Below, one piece after another: positions 1-10,100 of a stretch of DNA of 64,000 nt. The DNA is from Diprion similis (lineage: Eukaryota; Arthropoda; Insecta; Hymenoptera; Diprionidae): NCBI RefSeq assembly GCF_021155765.1, contig NC_060118.1, forward strand, positions 8,866,001-8,930,000, read 5' to 3'. The position numbers were made by a program, and so were the translations under genes. Each line of letters starts with the position of its first letter. Positions within the stretch are counted from its first letter, which is position 1. Under the pieces are notes generated by a model. The model ran no database searches. It had not been told where the DNA came from and saw nothing but the letters and a program-made list of their open reading frames with translations.

Positions 1-404
1 CAAAAGCCCGATATTTTTGTACAATTCATGCATCTGGAATTCAGAGGCAAACTCCAAGAAATCGCAGAATGGAGCACTCAGATATGACAGTAAATTGAAT
101 ACATCTTCTAGAGGTGACTTACAGGGTAAAGAGATAGTGAAAACATAAAAAAAAGTGACATTCAATTATGAATATCAAAATGCTCATTATGTGTTGGTAG
201 ATATCGTACGTCAGTTATCTAATGAGTGAGATAGAACTTTTCCACAAGAAATCGATTTGCATAAGTCTTTACAGCTTATCGAGGCGCCAGGAACTTGGAC
301 AACACGACAAGAGGCTGATTGAGGAAAAGAAAATTGAAACTTTGAATTCTTTGAGATTTTTACAGCTGTAAAGCCTTTAGACTTATCAGTCTTCAAATAT
401 CACT
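1..404. other. Spacer 3' of the first SDR gene
   Basis: AT-rich DNA downstream of the stop codon of the minus-strand dehydrogenase gene. I see no exon, RNA gene or repeat here; short open frames lack recognisable protein features. It probably holds the 3' untranslated region of copy 1. Confidence 0.5.
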
Positions 405-2222
405 TTATTGCCGTTTCCTAGAAGATGCTATCAGGGTGAATCGATCGGGGATGAAAACTTCGGTAACCGGTTCTCCGCCCTCCGACATCCAAACGCTACC
501 GCTTCGGCCATGTTGGATAATTTCCACCAAAGCTCTTGCTACTACTTCAGGCCTGGTATAGTGGATGTTGAAAAGTCATGAAATGATATAATTCAAACAT
601 AACAAGTTAGAAATGAATAATTACGTTTACACAATAGTAACACTAATTCAGGAAGATTGGAGCTATGGATACTAACTTTTGGACTGCCTGAGTCCCGATA
701 TCCTTTATAGCCAGTTCGTAATCCACGAAAGGACCGAGATCATGACCACCGTCTTCTCCCATTGCAGTATCTGTCACGACTCCAGGACATAACGCCATTA
801 ATCTGACACCCGTCTTCCGATGGTGATACGGTAACTGAAATTGCGATAATGGATACCTGATTCGAATGATACCAGAGGATTTTGAAACCATAAAATTTTC
901 GGTGTATCCAATCAAAGCCTGAGTCTTAGGTCAAGAGAATTGCAATTTATATTCTTTGCGATAAGTCAAGTGTCAAATCGTATCTCTGATGATCAATCTT
1001 ACTCCGAAAGATCTGGTCAGCCCAACTACACCATGTTTAACTGCAACATAGACTGGATACCAAGGTGAAGGATCGATGCCAGCTGCAGAAGAAATGTTGA
1101 CTATAACGCCACCCTTGCCACCCTTATTCTTTCCCATGTACTTCATGCCGAGCATCGTTCCTTGTACGACAGCGTTCTAAGCGAAGGAAAATAATTTTTT
1201 ACGGCATGGGCATTGAAAAGTCCACTTTTTGTGGCAGTTTTCGTTCCGTAAAGTGACGCTTTATACGGCAGCGAACAAAGTTGCGGAATAAAGTCTTTAT
1301 TCCGCAGTTTTGATGCGCAGTTCGAAGTGCGCATCCCAAACTGCCGAATGAAGTAGCTTCGTCGAACAGATCGCGACATAACCTCACTCTTCGTTTTGCT
1401 TTTCAATGCCCATACCGTAAAAAATGTTGTATGTGGCATGCCCGTAAACCGTTGTTTGGCTCGGATAATTTCAGTACTCGCTTCCGGCTCGCCTTCAGCT
1501 CGTCCTGAAATCTTTATCCTTGCCAAAAAAACAGGCGTTTACGGGCATGCCACATAAATAGCTATTACAAGTGTATAAAGATGCGGTATAATAGAGTGCG
1601 TGTGGTTTTAGATACTCACAAAATTGACGTTCATCATCGATTTCCAGTTTGATTCATTGAGTATTCCAGCGTTATTGATTACGATATCAATTCCACCAAA
1701 TTCCTTGACAGTTTTTGCGAAGGCGGCTGAATGATAATTTCAGAGATTATCAGAAACGAACTACCACTTTAATTGTTAGTGATCATTGACAGGAACCAAA
1801 AATTGACAACGCGGAAGGTAAAATGAAGATTTTTGTTCAATTCCAATGCCCTCAATTTTAATCTATGATTCATTACGTTGAGACTAAGCTGCACTTACCT
1901 TCGAATTCGTCAGCCTTCGTGACGTCACAAATGATGAATATTGCATGTCCTTCACCAAATTCCATGTTCAATTTATATGCGGATTCCACGCCTGGAGAAG
2001 TTGCCAAATCCAACATTGCAACATGCTATATATGTGAGAAATCAGATGAATGATGACTCGTCAATGATCTTACACCACTTACGGAAACAATAATCCTAAA
2101 AGTGATGTTTCGGTGATGGTGATACTCACTTTAGCACCATTCCGCAAGAGTTCCTTAGCGTGAGCAAATCCAGTTCCACGCGCTGATCCGGTCACCAAAC
2201 CCACTTTGTCCTTCAAATTCAT
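405..2222 (-). CDS. 15-hydroxyprostaglandin dehydrogenase-like short-chain dehydrogenase, copy 1 (six exons, 268 aa)
   Basis: Classical SDR enzyme, closest by motif pattern to NAD+-dependent 15-PGDH; in insects the true substrate is unknown. Exons on the minus strand, in transcript order: 2130-2222, 1899-2025, 1620-1726, 1003-1176, 677-834, 405-552. They sum to 807 nt, an open frame of 269 codons with stop, and every junction is GT/AG. Visible motifs: cofactor-binding TGSARGTG at residues 11-18, NNAG at about 91-94, the NVNF helix asparagine region at about 106-109, catalytic Ser139 in NISS, and the YxxxK pair Tyr152/Lys156, each one residue from the human 15-PGDH positions. CPGVV follows in exon 5. 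Length matches human 15-PGDH (266 aa). The start is the ATG five codons before the conserved VGLVTG strand. Intron 3 carries two inverted-repeat elements but the splice sites are intact. This is the only apparently functional copy of the local tandem family. Substrate assignment is inference; SDR family membership is near certain. Confidence 0.88.
1195..1424. mobile_element. Non-autonomous inverted-repeat element A in SDR copy 1 intron 3
   Basis: A 230-bp segment bounded by 26-bp terminal inverted repeats, 1195-1220 and 1399-1424, with one mismatch (outer sequence TTTTTTACGG). Inside are further short hairpins: 1283-1305 is an 11-bp perfect stem around a single T, and 1312-1319 pairs with 1328-1335 around a TTCGAA core. 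It lies between exons 4 and 3, and the corresponding introns of copy 2 show no such block. I could not define a target-site duplication, and no transposase is encoded. A MITE-like element is the likeliest reading; the superfamily is not recognised. Confidence 0.6.
1430..1556. mobile_element. Non-autonomous inverted-repeat element B, adjacent to element A
   Basis: A 127-bp segment with perfect 20-bp terminal inverted repeats, 1430-1449 and 1537-1556 (TATGTGGCATGCCCGTAAAC and its complement). It begins five bases after element A. The termini of A and B share a TTTACGG-GCATG-like core, which suggests related elements or one nested in the remains of another. A minus-strand open frame crosses both, but it only reads through the repeats and is not a gene. 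Confidence 0.6.
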
Positions 2223-2902
2223 TTCTGAATAATACACGATGTTGATTTGATGCGATCCTTCAACAACGCGACCTATAAACCATTTTAGGACTGTATTAAA
2301 ATTTTCATTTTTAACAAATGTGTCCTTGGACAAACAAAAAACAATTCATTTCTTCAAGGTTTACTTTTTTCAGATTTCAATACACTCCATTTTGCACAAA
2401 ATACCGAACACGTGTTAATGTTTAAACCACAAACCCTCGGAAATTGCAGTAATTGATTTGATGAACTATTTATCCTTGCGAAGTGCTGACAGCGAGTGTT
2501 CTCGACAACTTTAAAGTTATACAAATGAATCCATTGAAGAGAATATACAATTGCTTTAACGAAGAGAGGGAGGAGCTTGATACTGACATTTCACAATCTG
2601 GCTCTCTCCATTCAATATTTAGCGTAGATAAACTGTTGCTCCACGTTAAGAAAAAAAAATTATCACTGGATTCATTATATTGTTTATTTCACAATATATC
2701 AGCTGTGTTTTCACTCTCCGAAAGTCATGCATTATCCAATAATTCTTGGAATTGAGGAGAATTTCGTATGATCATCATTATATGCATCAGATACAAAGGG
2801 GAAAAAATTAAAGCGCAGTAATTTATTGACAAATAAACGTGGTAATATCTGTAAATCCCGATAACATTAGTTAATCCACATTTCATTTATTTCAATATCA
2901 CT
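2223..2902. other. Spacer between SDR copies 1 and 2
   Basis: About 680 bp separating the start codon of copy 1 from the stop codon of copy 2. It should contain the promoter and 5' untranslated region of copy 1 and the 3' end of copy 2. A plus-strand open frame (2483-2755) has no recognisable domain, and I do not call it a gene. No other structure seen. Confidence 0.4.
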
Positions 2903-4621
2903 TCAGTGCTGTTTCTTCGAGGAGGTTATCAGGGCGATACCCGATACCCAGACGCTGCCACTGTTTCCTTTTTGAATGATTTCCACCATGGCTTTTGCCA
3001 CAACCTCCGGTCTAAGGAATAAAAGACATCCAAAGTGAACATGAGTCGACACAACCATGAAAGTGAAGAGATAATCCCCTTGCACGAATGAGATATATAT
3101 TCTGGCCTACTCTAGCAATACTAACTTTTGTTTTTGATACTTCATGAAATCGTTCTCAGTCATTTTCGGATCCGCAAATTCTCCCACTAATCCAGAAACC
3201 TGAGCGACCAATGTGGTGGTAGAGACTCCCAGACACATCGTCAGAACTGTTACACCCGTTTTTTCGTAGTGGTATGGTAACTGCATAGAAAAAAAAATTG
3301 ATATTCGTCATTATTTATCTCAACTAGACAGTGACTGACTCGTTTTTTCTACGCTTATAATGAACCTTACCCCGAATGATCGACTCAGGCCAATAACGGC
3401 ATGTTTAGTTGCGTCGTAAACCGGAAACCAAGCAGCGGGATCGAGTCCAAAGACGGACGCCATGTTGACGATGACACCGCCCTTCCCACCTCTGTCTTTC
3501 CCCATGTGCTGCAGACCCAGCATGGTGCCTCTTACCACGGCGGTCTAAACAGACGTCAGAACTAAACCATTGAGGTAAGTGTACCAGTTATTGACACGTT
3601 TAGACCCATTTATTCACCCTTTTATTTTATAAAATTTTAAATTGACCTCTCAAATGGTGGATTTCTCGATGACTAGAACCAATCGCTACAGAGTTGGACA
3701 TTACAAGTTTATTTTTTGGTCATTTTACCACCAAGTTCCTTGACAGTCTTGTCGAAAGCGGCTTACCAGACATTTGACAAATAACAACAATCGATTAAAT
3801 CATAATGCCAATAAGCTTAGGAATGTAGTTATCAATTATCCGTATATAAAATATCGGAATATGACAGTGGATTAATTGGATTTCGTTCTGTGAACTCTGA
3901 TAATGTCTGGGTTAAACTGATTACTGATTTCAAACGTTGATCTTTTCACAGCACACACACACACCGTGATCCTTACCTTCGAATTCGTTAGCTTTCGTAA
4001 CGTCACAGACGACGAAGATTGCTCGCCCTTTACCAAATTCAGCATTCAATTTATTCGCCGATTCCACCCCTGGGGATGATGCCAAATCTAGAATGGCCAC
4101 ATGCTACATTCACAGATATAAATACAGAGAATTGAAATCAGTTTTTCATCATGAATATTGCTTTATTTAGTCATGTATGAAAATGTCCATAAAATGAATA
4201 CCCGGAGGCAATTTCGAAAAACTACGCTACTCTTAGGGTCGTTGACATAAAATCTTATGTGAAAATGTATTTGATAAAATTACAAATTCTCGATGTTAAC
4301 AAAAGCAATTATTTGAATGAATTTTGTACAATAAATATAACATTACAGAAAAACGATGGATTCAGTAAATGAGTAAACACAATATCAATTATTCAGAATC
4401 TTGAAATGAATAGATGGATAGCACCTTTGTCCCGATTTTGTTTTGCATGAAATAATAACAATAAGCATAAATCACTGAATATTTGATGTACTGATATCAC
4501 CTGTGAGGATAGAAATAACATTGCTCACCTTAGCTTCACTTCTCAAAAGTTCTTTGGCAAATTCGAAACCGATTCCGTTGGCCCCTTCGGTAAGCAGCAC
4601 AATTTTATTCTTCAAATCCAT
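2903..4621 (-). pseudogene. 15-PGDH-like SDR copy 2, exon 3 degenerate
   Basis: Tandem paralogue of the gene at 405-2222 with the same exon plan: 4529-4621 (93 nt, as in copy 1), 3977-4103 (127 nt, as in copy 1), exon 3 remnant 3728-3761, 3371-3544 (174 nt, as in copy 1), 3126-3280 (155 nt) and 2903-3011 (109 nt). Exons 1, 2, 4, 5 and 6 stay open and keep Ser139-type MASV and the YDATK catalytic pair. Exon 3 matches only its first 34 bases, then diverges into a stop, so the NNAG strand is lost; a short remnant near 3645 still resembles its end. The cofactor loop reads TEGANGIG, with Glu where the first Gly of TGxxxGxG belongs. CPG has become CLG, and the last exon lacks 39 nt. These changes argue for a non-functional or strongly altered product. 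A recent deletion with remaining expression is possible but unlikely. Confidence 0.75.
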
Positions 4622-5443
4622 TTCTAATAGATGAACAAAGTTCAAACTTTACAAACACTTTTATCGATGGAAGCATGTTTTCATATCGTTTTTATTGACT
4701 AAAAAATGTATATGATCGGAGAAATCAATTTACAAGTCAAGCTGCATAGGTACAAAAATAAACATTCATTTTTTATTTGAGAGTACAATTAAAATTTGAA
4801 AATAAATAAATGGCGAAACAGTGAAACAGCTAACGCTAACACCATGAGAAATATCAGCGAAAATAATGAATTTTCTAATCTATTTACTGTATTATAAGGT
4901 TTCCGTGAGTTACAAGACCGATCTCCAGTACAACGATAAGTAATAGTCGTGTGACACAGCGAGTTTTAGGGCAGGCACTGAGCATCGAAGTTTTATCGGT
5001 TCTGATATACCGTAATAGATAGTTGGGGGGCAGACCATCCAATTTTTGTGGTTTGTTGATTGGTGATAAATTACCAGCCCGAATGTTTGAACGAGCATTT
5101 CACTTTTCACCTTGAACTTTCGATAACGCGTTGATATATATATGTTATGTAATATTTACTACATTCGGACTACTATAAATTTCAATTGATAATAATGAAG
5201 ATATTGTGTTACTTGTAATTTTTCCATTCGAGTTCATTGTATACCACTTGCTCTTCACACAATACGAAGGAAAATTAATTTATACGTCAAATTGTTTCAC
5301 CATTTGTTTAATAGAATTTTGCAACGATAGGTATTACAGAATATAATTCTTATAATATAATTAATGGGGACAGAAAGAGCAATCAACGTTCAAGATATGT
5401 ACTTCTCAATGAAACGTATCACGTTGCGTAAGTATGTGTGAAT
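4622..5443. other. AT-rich spacer between SDR copy 2 and the orphan exon
   Basis: No exon homologous to the SDR family and no recognisable gene. The open frame on the minus strand near 4910-5110 has no family features. Confidence 0.4.
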
Positions 5444-5591
5444 TTAGTGCTGATTTTGGGAAGAGGCAATCAGGGAAAAGTGATCAGGAATAAAAACTTC
5501 GACGCCCGGCTATTCATCCTTCGATACCCAAACGCGGCCACTTTTTCCTCTTCTGATGACATCCACCAAGACCTTTGCGATAAATTTGGGC
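5444..5591 (-). pseudogene. Orphan last exon of a third 15-PGDH-like SDR copy
   Basis: 148 nt, exactly the length of the last exon of copy 1, with an AG acceptor before 5591 and a TAA stop at 5444-5446. The translation keeps the family pattern: an SGRVWVS strand and a VEVFIPDHFSLIASS tail. An in-frame TAG at 5510-5512 replaces the Glu codon just before the proline of the same strand in copy 1. No other exons of this copy are found upstream on the minus strand, where a retrotransposon remnant and the satellite array follow. It is a truncated relic. Confidence 0.8.
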
Positions 5592-5846
5592 CTGAGGAAT
5601 GAAATCCGATATTATACAAGAAAAAAAAATGTTTTTTTCGACCGAACGCATTTAGTATTACACGTCAATAACAATACCAAAATTGTAATCTGCCATCGTC
5701 GTTGTAGCCTGCGGTGTCAATATCATCAAAGATTTATTTAAGTCACTGATGACTGGTAGAGTCGTACGGATTTAGGATCATCGAGCTACCTAAAGGTCAA
5801 AGAAGATTAAACAAGTTATTATAACACTCATCGCAACGAAATATGA

Positions 5847-6540
5847 GTGGATTCGTATGAAGGCTTGATTAATCGTTTCTCGAACATGGCAAGTATTTAT
5901 TACCAAGAATCAATGTTTTTTATGTCTCAATACTCAACACATAAAAAATGTACGCACGAAGAAATGAAAAGGACGGTTGAAATACGATACCTAGAGATAA
6001 CGATTGATAAGAATCTGAAATGGAAAACGCACATACTTCAAACGTCACCAGGACTCGGAAAACTGGTACACACTTTCATCAACCTACAAAATATGGTGAA
6101 CAGGGAAACCATGGAGAAAATCATTTATTGTCTCGTTAATTGTATACTGGTATATGGTATGATGGATAAATGGGATGAAACGTACGGTAAACACCTTAAA
6201 ATGCTGGAGAAAACAAAAAAACTTATCCTCAGAATCACATTCAAAAAGGATGGATCATACCCCACAAAAAAACTCTGCGAAGAGACGGGACTACTAGATA
6301 TTCCACAATCTTACATGGAGGCTGCAACGCTAAAACTGCACAACACAAATCTAACGGACAAAAAATACGATATCGTGCATATGCATGACACAAGAGCACG
6401 GATCAACATTGGAGTAGCGAATCTGAAGACGCACACGACTGTAGGCAACACCAAGCAGACTACATGAGCAGAAAAGTATATGGTAAGATGCCAAACAAAA
6501 TCAGGAAACAACCGACCCTTCAATTTGGGAGAATGATAGA
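5847..6540 (+). mobile_element. 3' remnant of a non-LTR retrotransposon reverse transcriptase
   Basis: An open frame of about 206 codons resembles the C-terminal, thumb-side part of insect LINE reverse transcriptases. The YLEITIDKNLKWKTHI block (normally YLG.TID..LKWK.HI) is near residues 48-63. A region follows that is like the usual 'LxYG...W...LxxLxxxQKxxxRI' motif, then PTKKLCEETGLLDI. After a frameshift near 6458 the typical ending 'VYGKMPNKIRKQPTLQF' continues to about 6540. The polymerase palm with YADD, the endonuclease and ORF1 are missing, so the copy is dead. The likely clade is CR1/Jockey-like, but I cannot fix it. The remnant lies between the orphan SDR exon and the satellite, which fits rearrangement at this spot. 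Confidence 0.75.
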
Positions 6541-6892
6541 AAAATAGATCCTGTGAAAAGAATAGAGATACTTAGAAAAATTGATGAACCCGGAATAAAG
6601 CAATGAAGAACTAAGAGCAGAAAGGCAGGACGGACGATACAAATACGATAATGGACGAAACAGAGGCCAAATCCTATACATCCTGCGCACAAGTTTTTAA
6701 AGTTATGTAGAAAAGGGTGAAGCACTATACGTAAAGGTTTACGTGATGCGTTCTTAATACATTGTAGTTAATATTAGGAATAGTACATAATGGAGAAGAA
6801 ATCAATCCTGTAACATCGATGTCAATTATAAAAGATCAATGTAATATTTCTACCGAAATGAAATAGGAACAGATGAAGTGAACTGTTCTAGA
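6541..6892. other. Junction between retrotransposon remnant and satellite array
   Basis: A-rich sequence that may still contain the 3' untranslated end of the retrotransposon. No gene and no satellite similarity before about 6893. Confidence 0.4.
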
Positions 6893-7151
6893 CTGACCCC
6901 TTTGGCTTTTTAGAGAGAATTTCGTCAACTTTGAAAAGTGCTGCAATTAATTCTTGAGGGTACTAATCCGGCGTGATTTTGGGAGAGAAATCAATTATTC
7001 CTAGGTCCTAGACCATTTTTCATGTGTTTTCTGAGTTCCTGGGCGTCGAATTAGTCTAAGAAGCGTCATACGGATCGAAGAATTCGTACGACGATTCCCA
7101 GACAAAAAATTTTTCGGCCAAAAAAAATCCAAGGCTAACCCCTTTGCATTT
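6893..7151. repeat. Degenerate left-edge satellite monomer
   Basis: The outermost unit is clearly related but diverged. It lacks roughly 100 bases of the monomer middle, including the CGATTAATCG palindrome and the CGCAGTCCCGATACG block. It has about 15 extra bases near 7078-7095 (a GAATTCGTACGAC stretch) and many substitutions. The next unit (from 7152) is close to consensus, so divergence drops within one repeat. Confidence 0.85.
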
Positions 7152-10100
7152 TTGGCGAAAATTTCGACGACTTTGAAAAGTGCTGCAATTAATTCTTTGG
7201 GGTACTATTCCGACGTGATTTTGCGAGAGGAATCGATCAATCGCAGTCCCGATACGCTGCGAGCAACACCTGCAAAGTTACAGCCGAAAAACTGCAGATT
7301 TTCATCGTCATTTCTCCGCTGCTGGTCCTAGGCTATTTTTCATGTGTTTTCTGAGTTCCTGGGCGTCGAATTAGTCTAAAAAGCGTCATACGGATCGATT
7401 CCCAGACAAAAGATTTTTCGGCCAAAAAAAATCCAAGGCTAACCCCTTTGCATTTTTGGCGAAAATTTCGACGACTTTGAAAAGTGCTGCAATTAATTCT
7501 TTGGGGTACTATTCCGACGTGATTTTGCGAGAGGAATCGATTAATCGCAGTCCCGATACGCTGCGAGCAACACCTGCAAAGTTACAGCCGAAAAACTGCA
7601 GATTTTCATCGTCATTTCTCCGCTGCTGGTCCTAGGCTATTTTTCATGTGTTTTCTGAGTTCCTGGGCGTCGAATTAGTCTAAAAAGCGTCATACGGATC
7701 GATTCCCAGACAAAAGATTTTTCGGCCAAAAAAAATCCAAGGCTAACCCCTTTGCATTTTTGGCGAAAATTTCGACGACTTTGAAAAGTGCTGCAATTAA
7801 TTCTTTGGGGTACTATTCCGACGTGATTTTGCGAGAGGAATCGATTAATCGCAGTCCCGATACGCTGCGAGCAACACCTGCAAAGTTACAGCCGAAAAAC
7901 TGCAGATTTTCATCGTCATTTCTCCGCTGCTGGTCCTAGGCTATTTTTCATGTGTTTTCTGAGTTCCTGGGCGTCGAATTAGTCTAAAAAGCGTCATACG
8001 GATCGATTCCCAGACAAAAGATTTTTCGGCCAAAAAAAATCCAAGGCTAACCCCTTTGCATTTTTGGCGAAAATTTCGACGACTTTGAAAAGTGCTGCAA
8101 TTAATTCTTTGGGGTACTATTCCGACGTGATTTTGCGAGAGGAGTCGATTAATCGCAGTCCCGATACGCTGCGAGCAACACCTGCAAAGTTACAGCCGAA
8201 AAACTGCAGATTTTCATCGTCATTTCTCCGCTGCTGGTCCTAGGCTATTTTTCATGTGTTTTCTGAGTTCCTGGGCGTCGAATTAGTCTAAAAAGCGTCA
8301 TACGGATCGATTCCCAGACAAAAGATTTTTCGGCCAAAAAAAATCCAAGACTAACCCCTTTGCATTTTTGGCGAAAATTTCGACGACTTTGAAAAGTGCT
8401 GCAATTAATTCTTTGGGGTACTATTCCGACGTGATTTTGCGAGAGGAATCGATTAATCGCAGTCCCGATACGCTGCGAGCAACACCTGCAAAGTTACAGC
8501 CGAAAAACTGCAGATTTTCATCGTCATTTCTCCGCTGCTGGTCCTAGGCTATTTTTCATGTGTTTTCTGAGTTCCTGGGCGTCGAATTAGTCTAAAAAGC
8601 GTCATACGGATCGATTCCCAGACAAAAGATTTTTCGGCCAAAAAAAATCCAAGGCTAACCCCTTTGCATTTTTGGCGAAAATTTCGACGACTTTGAAAAG
8701 TGCTGCAATTAATTCTTTGGGGTACTATTCCGACGTGATTTTGCGAGAGGAATCGATTAATCGCAGTCCCGATACGCTGCGAGCAACACCTGCAAAGTTA
8801 CAGCCGAAAAACTGCAGATTTTCATCGTCATTTCTCCGCTGCTGGTCCTAGGCTATTTTTCATGTGTTTTCTGAGTTCCTGGGCGTCGAATTAGTCTAGA
8901 AAAGCGTCATACGGATCGATTCCCAGACAAAAGATTTTTCGGCCAAAAAAAATCCAAGGCTAACCCCTTTGCATTTTTGGCGAAAATTTCGACGACTTTG
9001 AAAAGTGCTGCAATTAATTCTTTGGGGTACTATTCCGACGTGATTTTGCGAGAGGAATCGATTAATCGCAGTCCCGATACGCTGCGAGCAACACCTGCAA
9101 AAATACAGCCGTAAAACTGCAGATTTTCATCGTCATTTCTCCGCTGCTGGTCCTAGGCTATTTTTCATGTGTTTTCTGAGTTCCTGGGCGTCGAATTAGT
9201 CTAAAAAGCGTCATACGGATCGATTCCCAGACAAAAGATTTTTCGGCCAAAAAAAATCCAAGGCTAACCCCTTTGCATTTTTGGCGAAAATTTCGACGAC
9301 TTTGAAAAGTGCTGCAATTAATTCTTTGGGGTACTATTCCGACGTGATTTTGCGAGAGGAATCGATCAATCGCAGTCCCGATACGCTGCGAGCAACACCT
9401 GCAAAGTTACAGCCGAAAAACTGCAGATTTTCATCGTCATTTCTCCGCTGCTGGTCCTAGGCTATTTTTCATGTGTTTTCTGAGTTCCTGGGCGTCGAAT
9501 TAGTCTAAAAAGCGTCATACGGATCGATTCCCAGACAAAAGATTTTTCGGCCAAAAAAAATCCAAGGCTAACCCCTTTGCATTTTTGGCGAAAATTTCGA
9601 CGACTTTGAAAAGTGCTGCAATTAATTCTTTGGGGTACTATTCCGACGTGATTTTGCGAGAGGAATCGATTAATCGCAGTCCCGATACGCTGCGAGCAAC
9701 ACCTGCAAAGTTACAGCCGAAAAACTGCAGATTTTCATCGTCATTTCTCCGCTGCTGGTCCTAGGCTATTTTTCATGTGTTTTCTGAGTTCCTGGGCGTC
9801 GAATTAGTCTAAAAAGCGTCATACGGATCGATTCCCAGACAAAAGATTTTTCGGCCAAAAAAAATCCAAGGCTAACCCCTTTGCATTTTTGGCGAAAATT
9901 TCGACGACTTTGAAAAGTGCTGCAATTAATTCTTTGGGGTACTATTCCGACGTGATTTTGCGAGAGGAATCGATTAATCGCAGTCCCGATACGCTGCGAG
10001 CAACACCTGCAAAGTTACAGCCGAAAAACTGCAGATTTTCATCGTCATTTCTCCGCTGCTGGTCCTAGGCTATTTTTCATGTGTTTTCTGAGTTCCTGGG

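Noticed and set aside
1143..1526. 127-codon minus-strand open frame
   Set aside because: It runs through the two inverted-repeat elements in the SDR intron and matches no protein family.
2483..2755. Plus-strand 90-codon frame between SDR copies
   Set aside because: No ATG-led family match, AT-rich composition, and it occupies the probable promoter of SDR copy 1.
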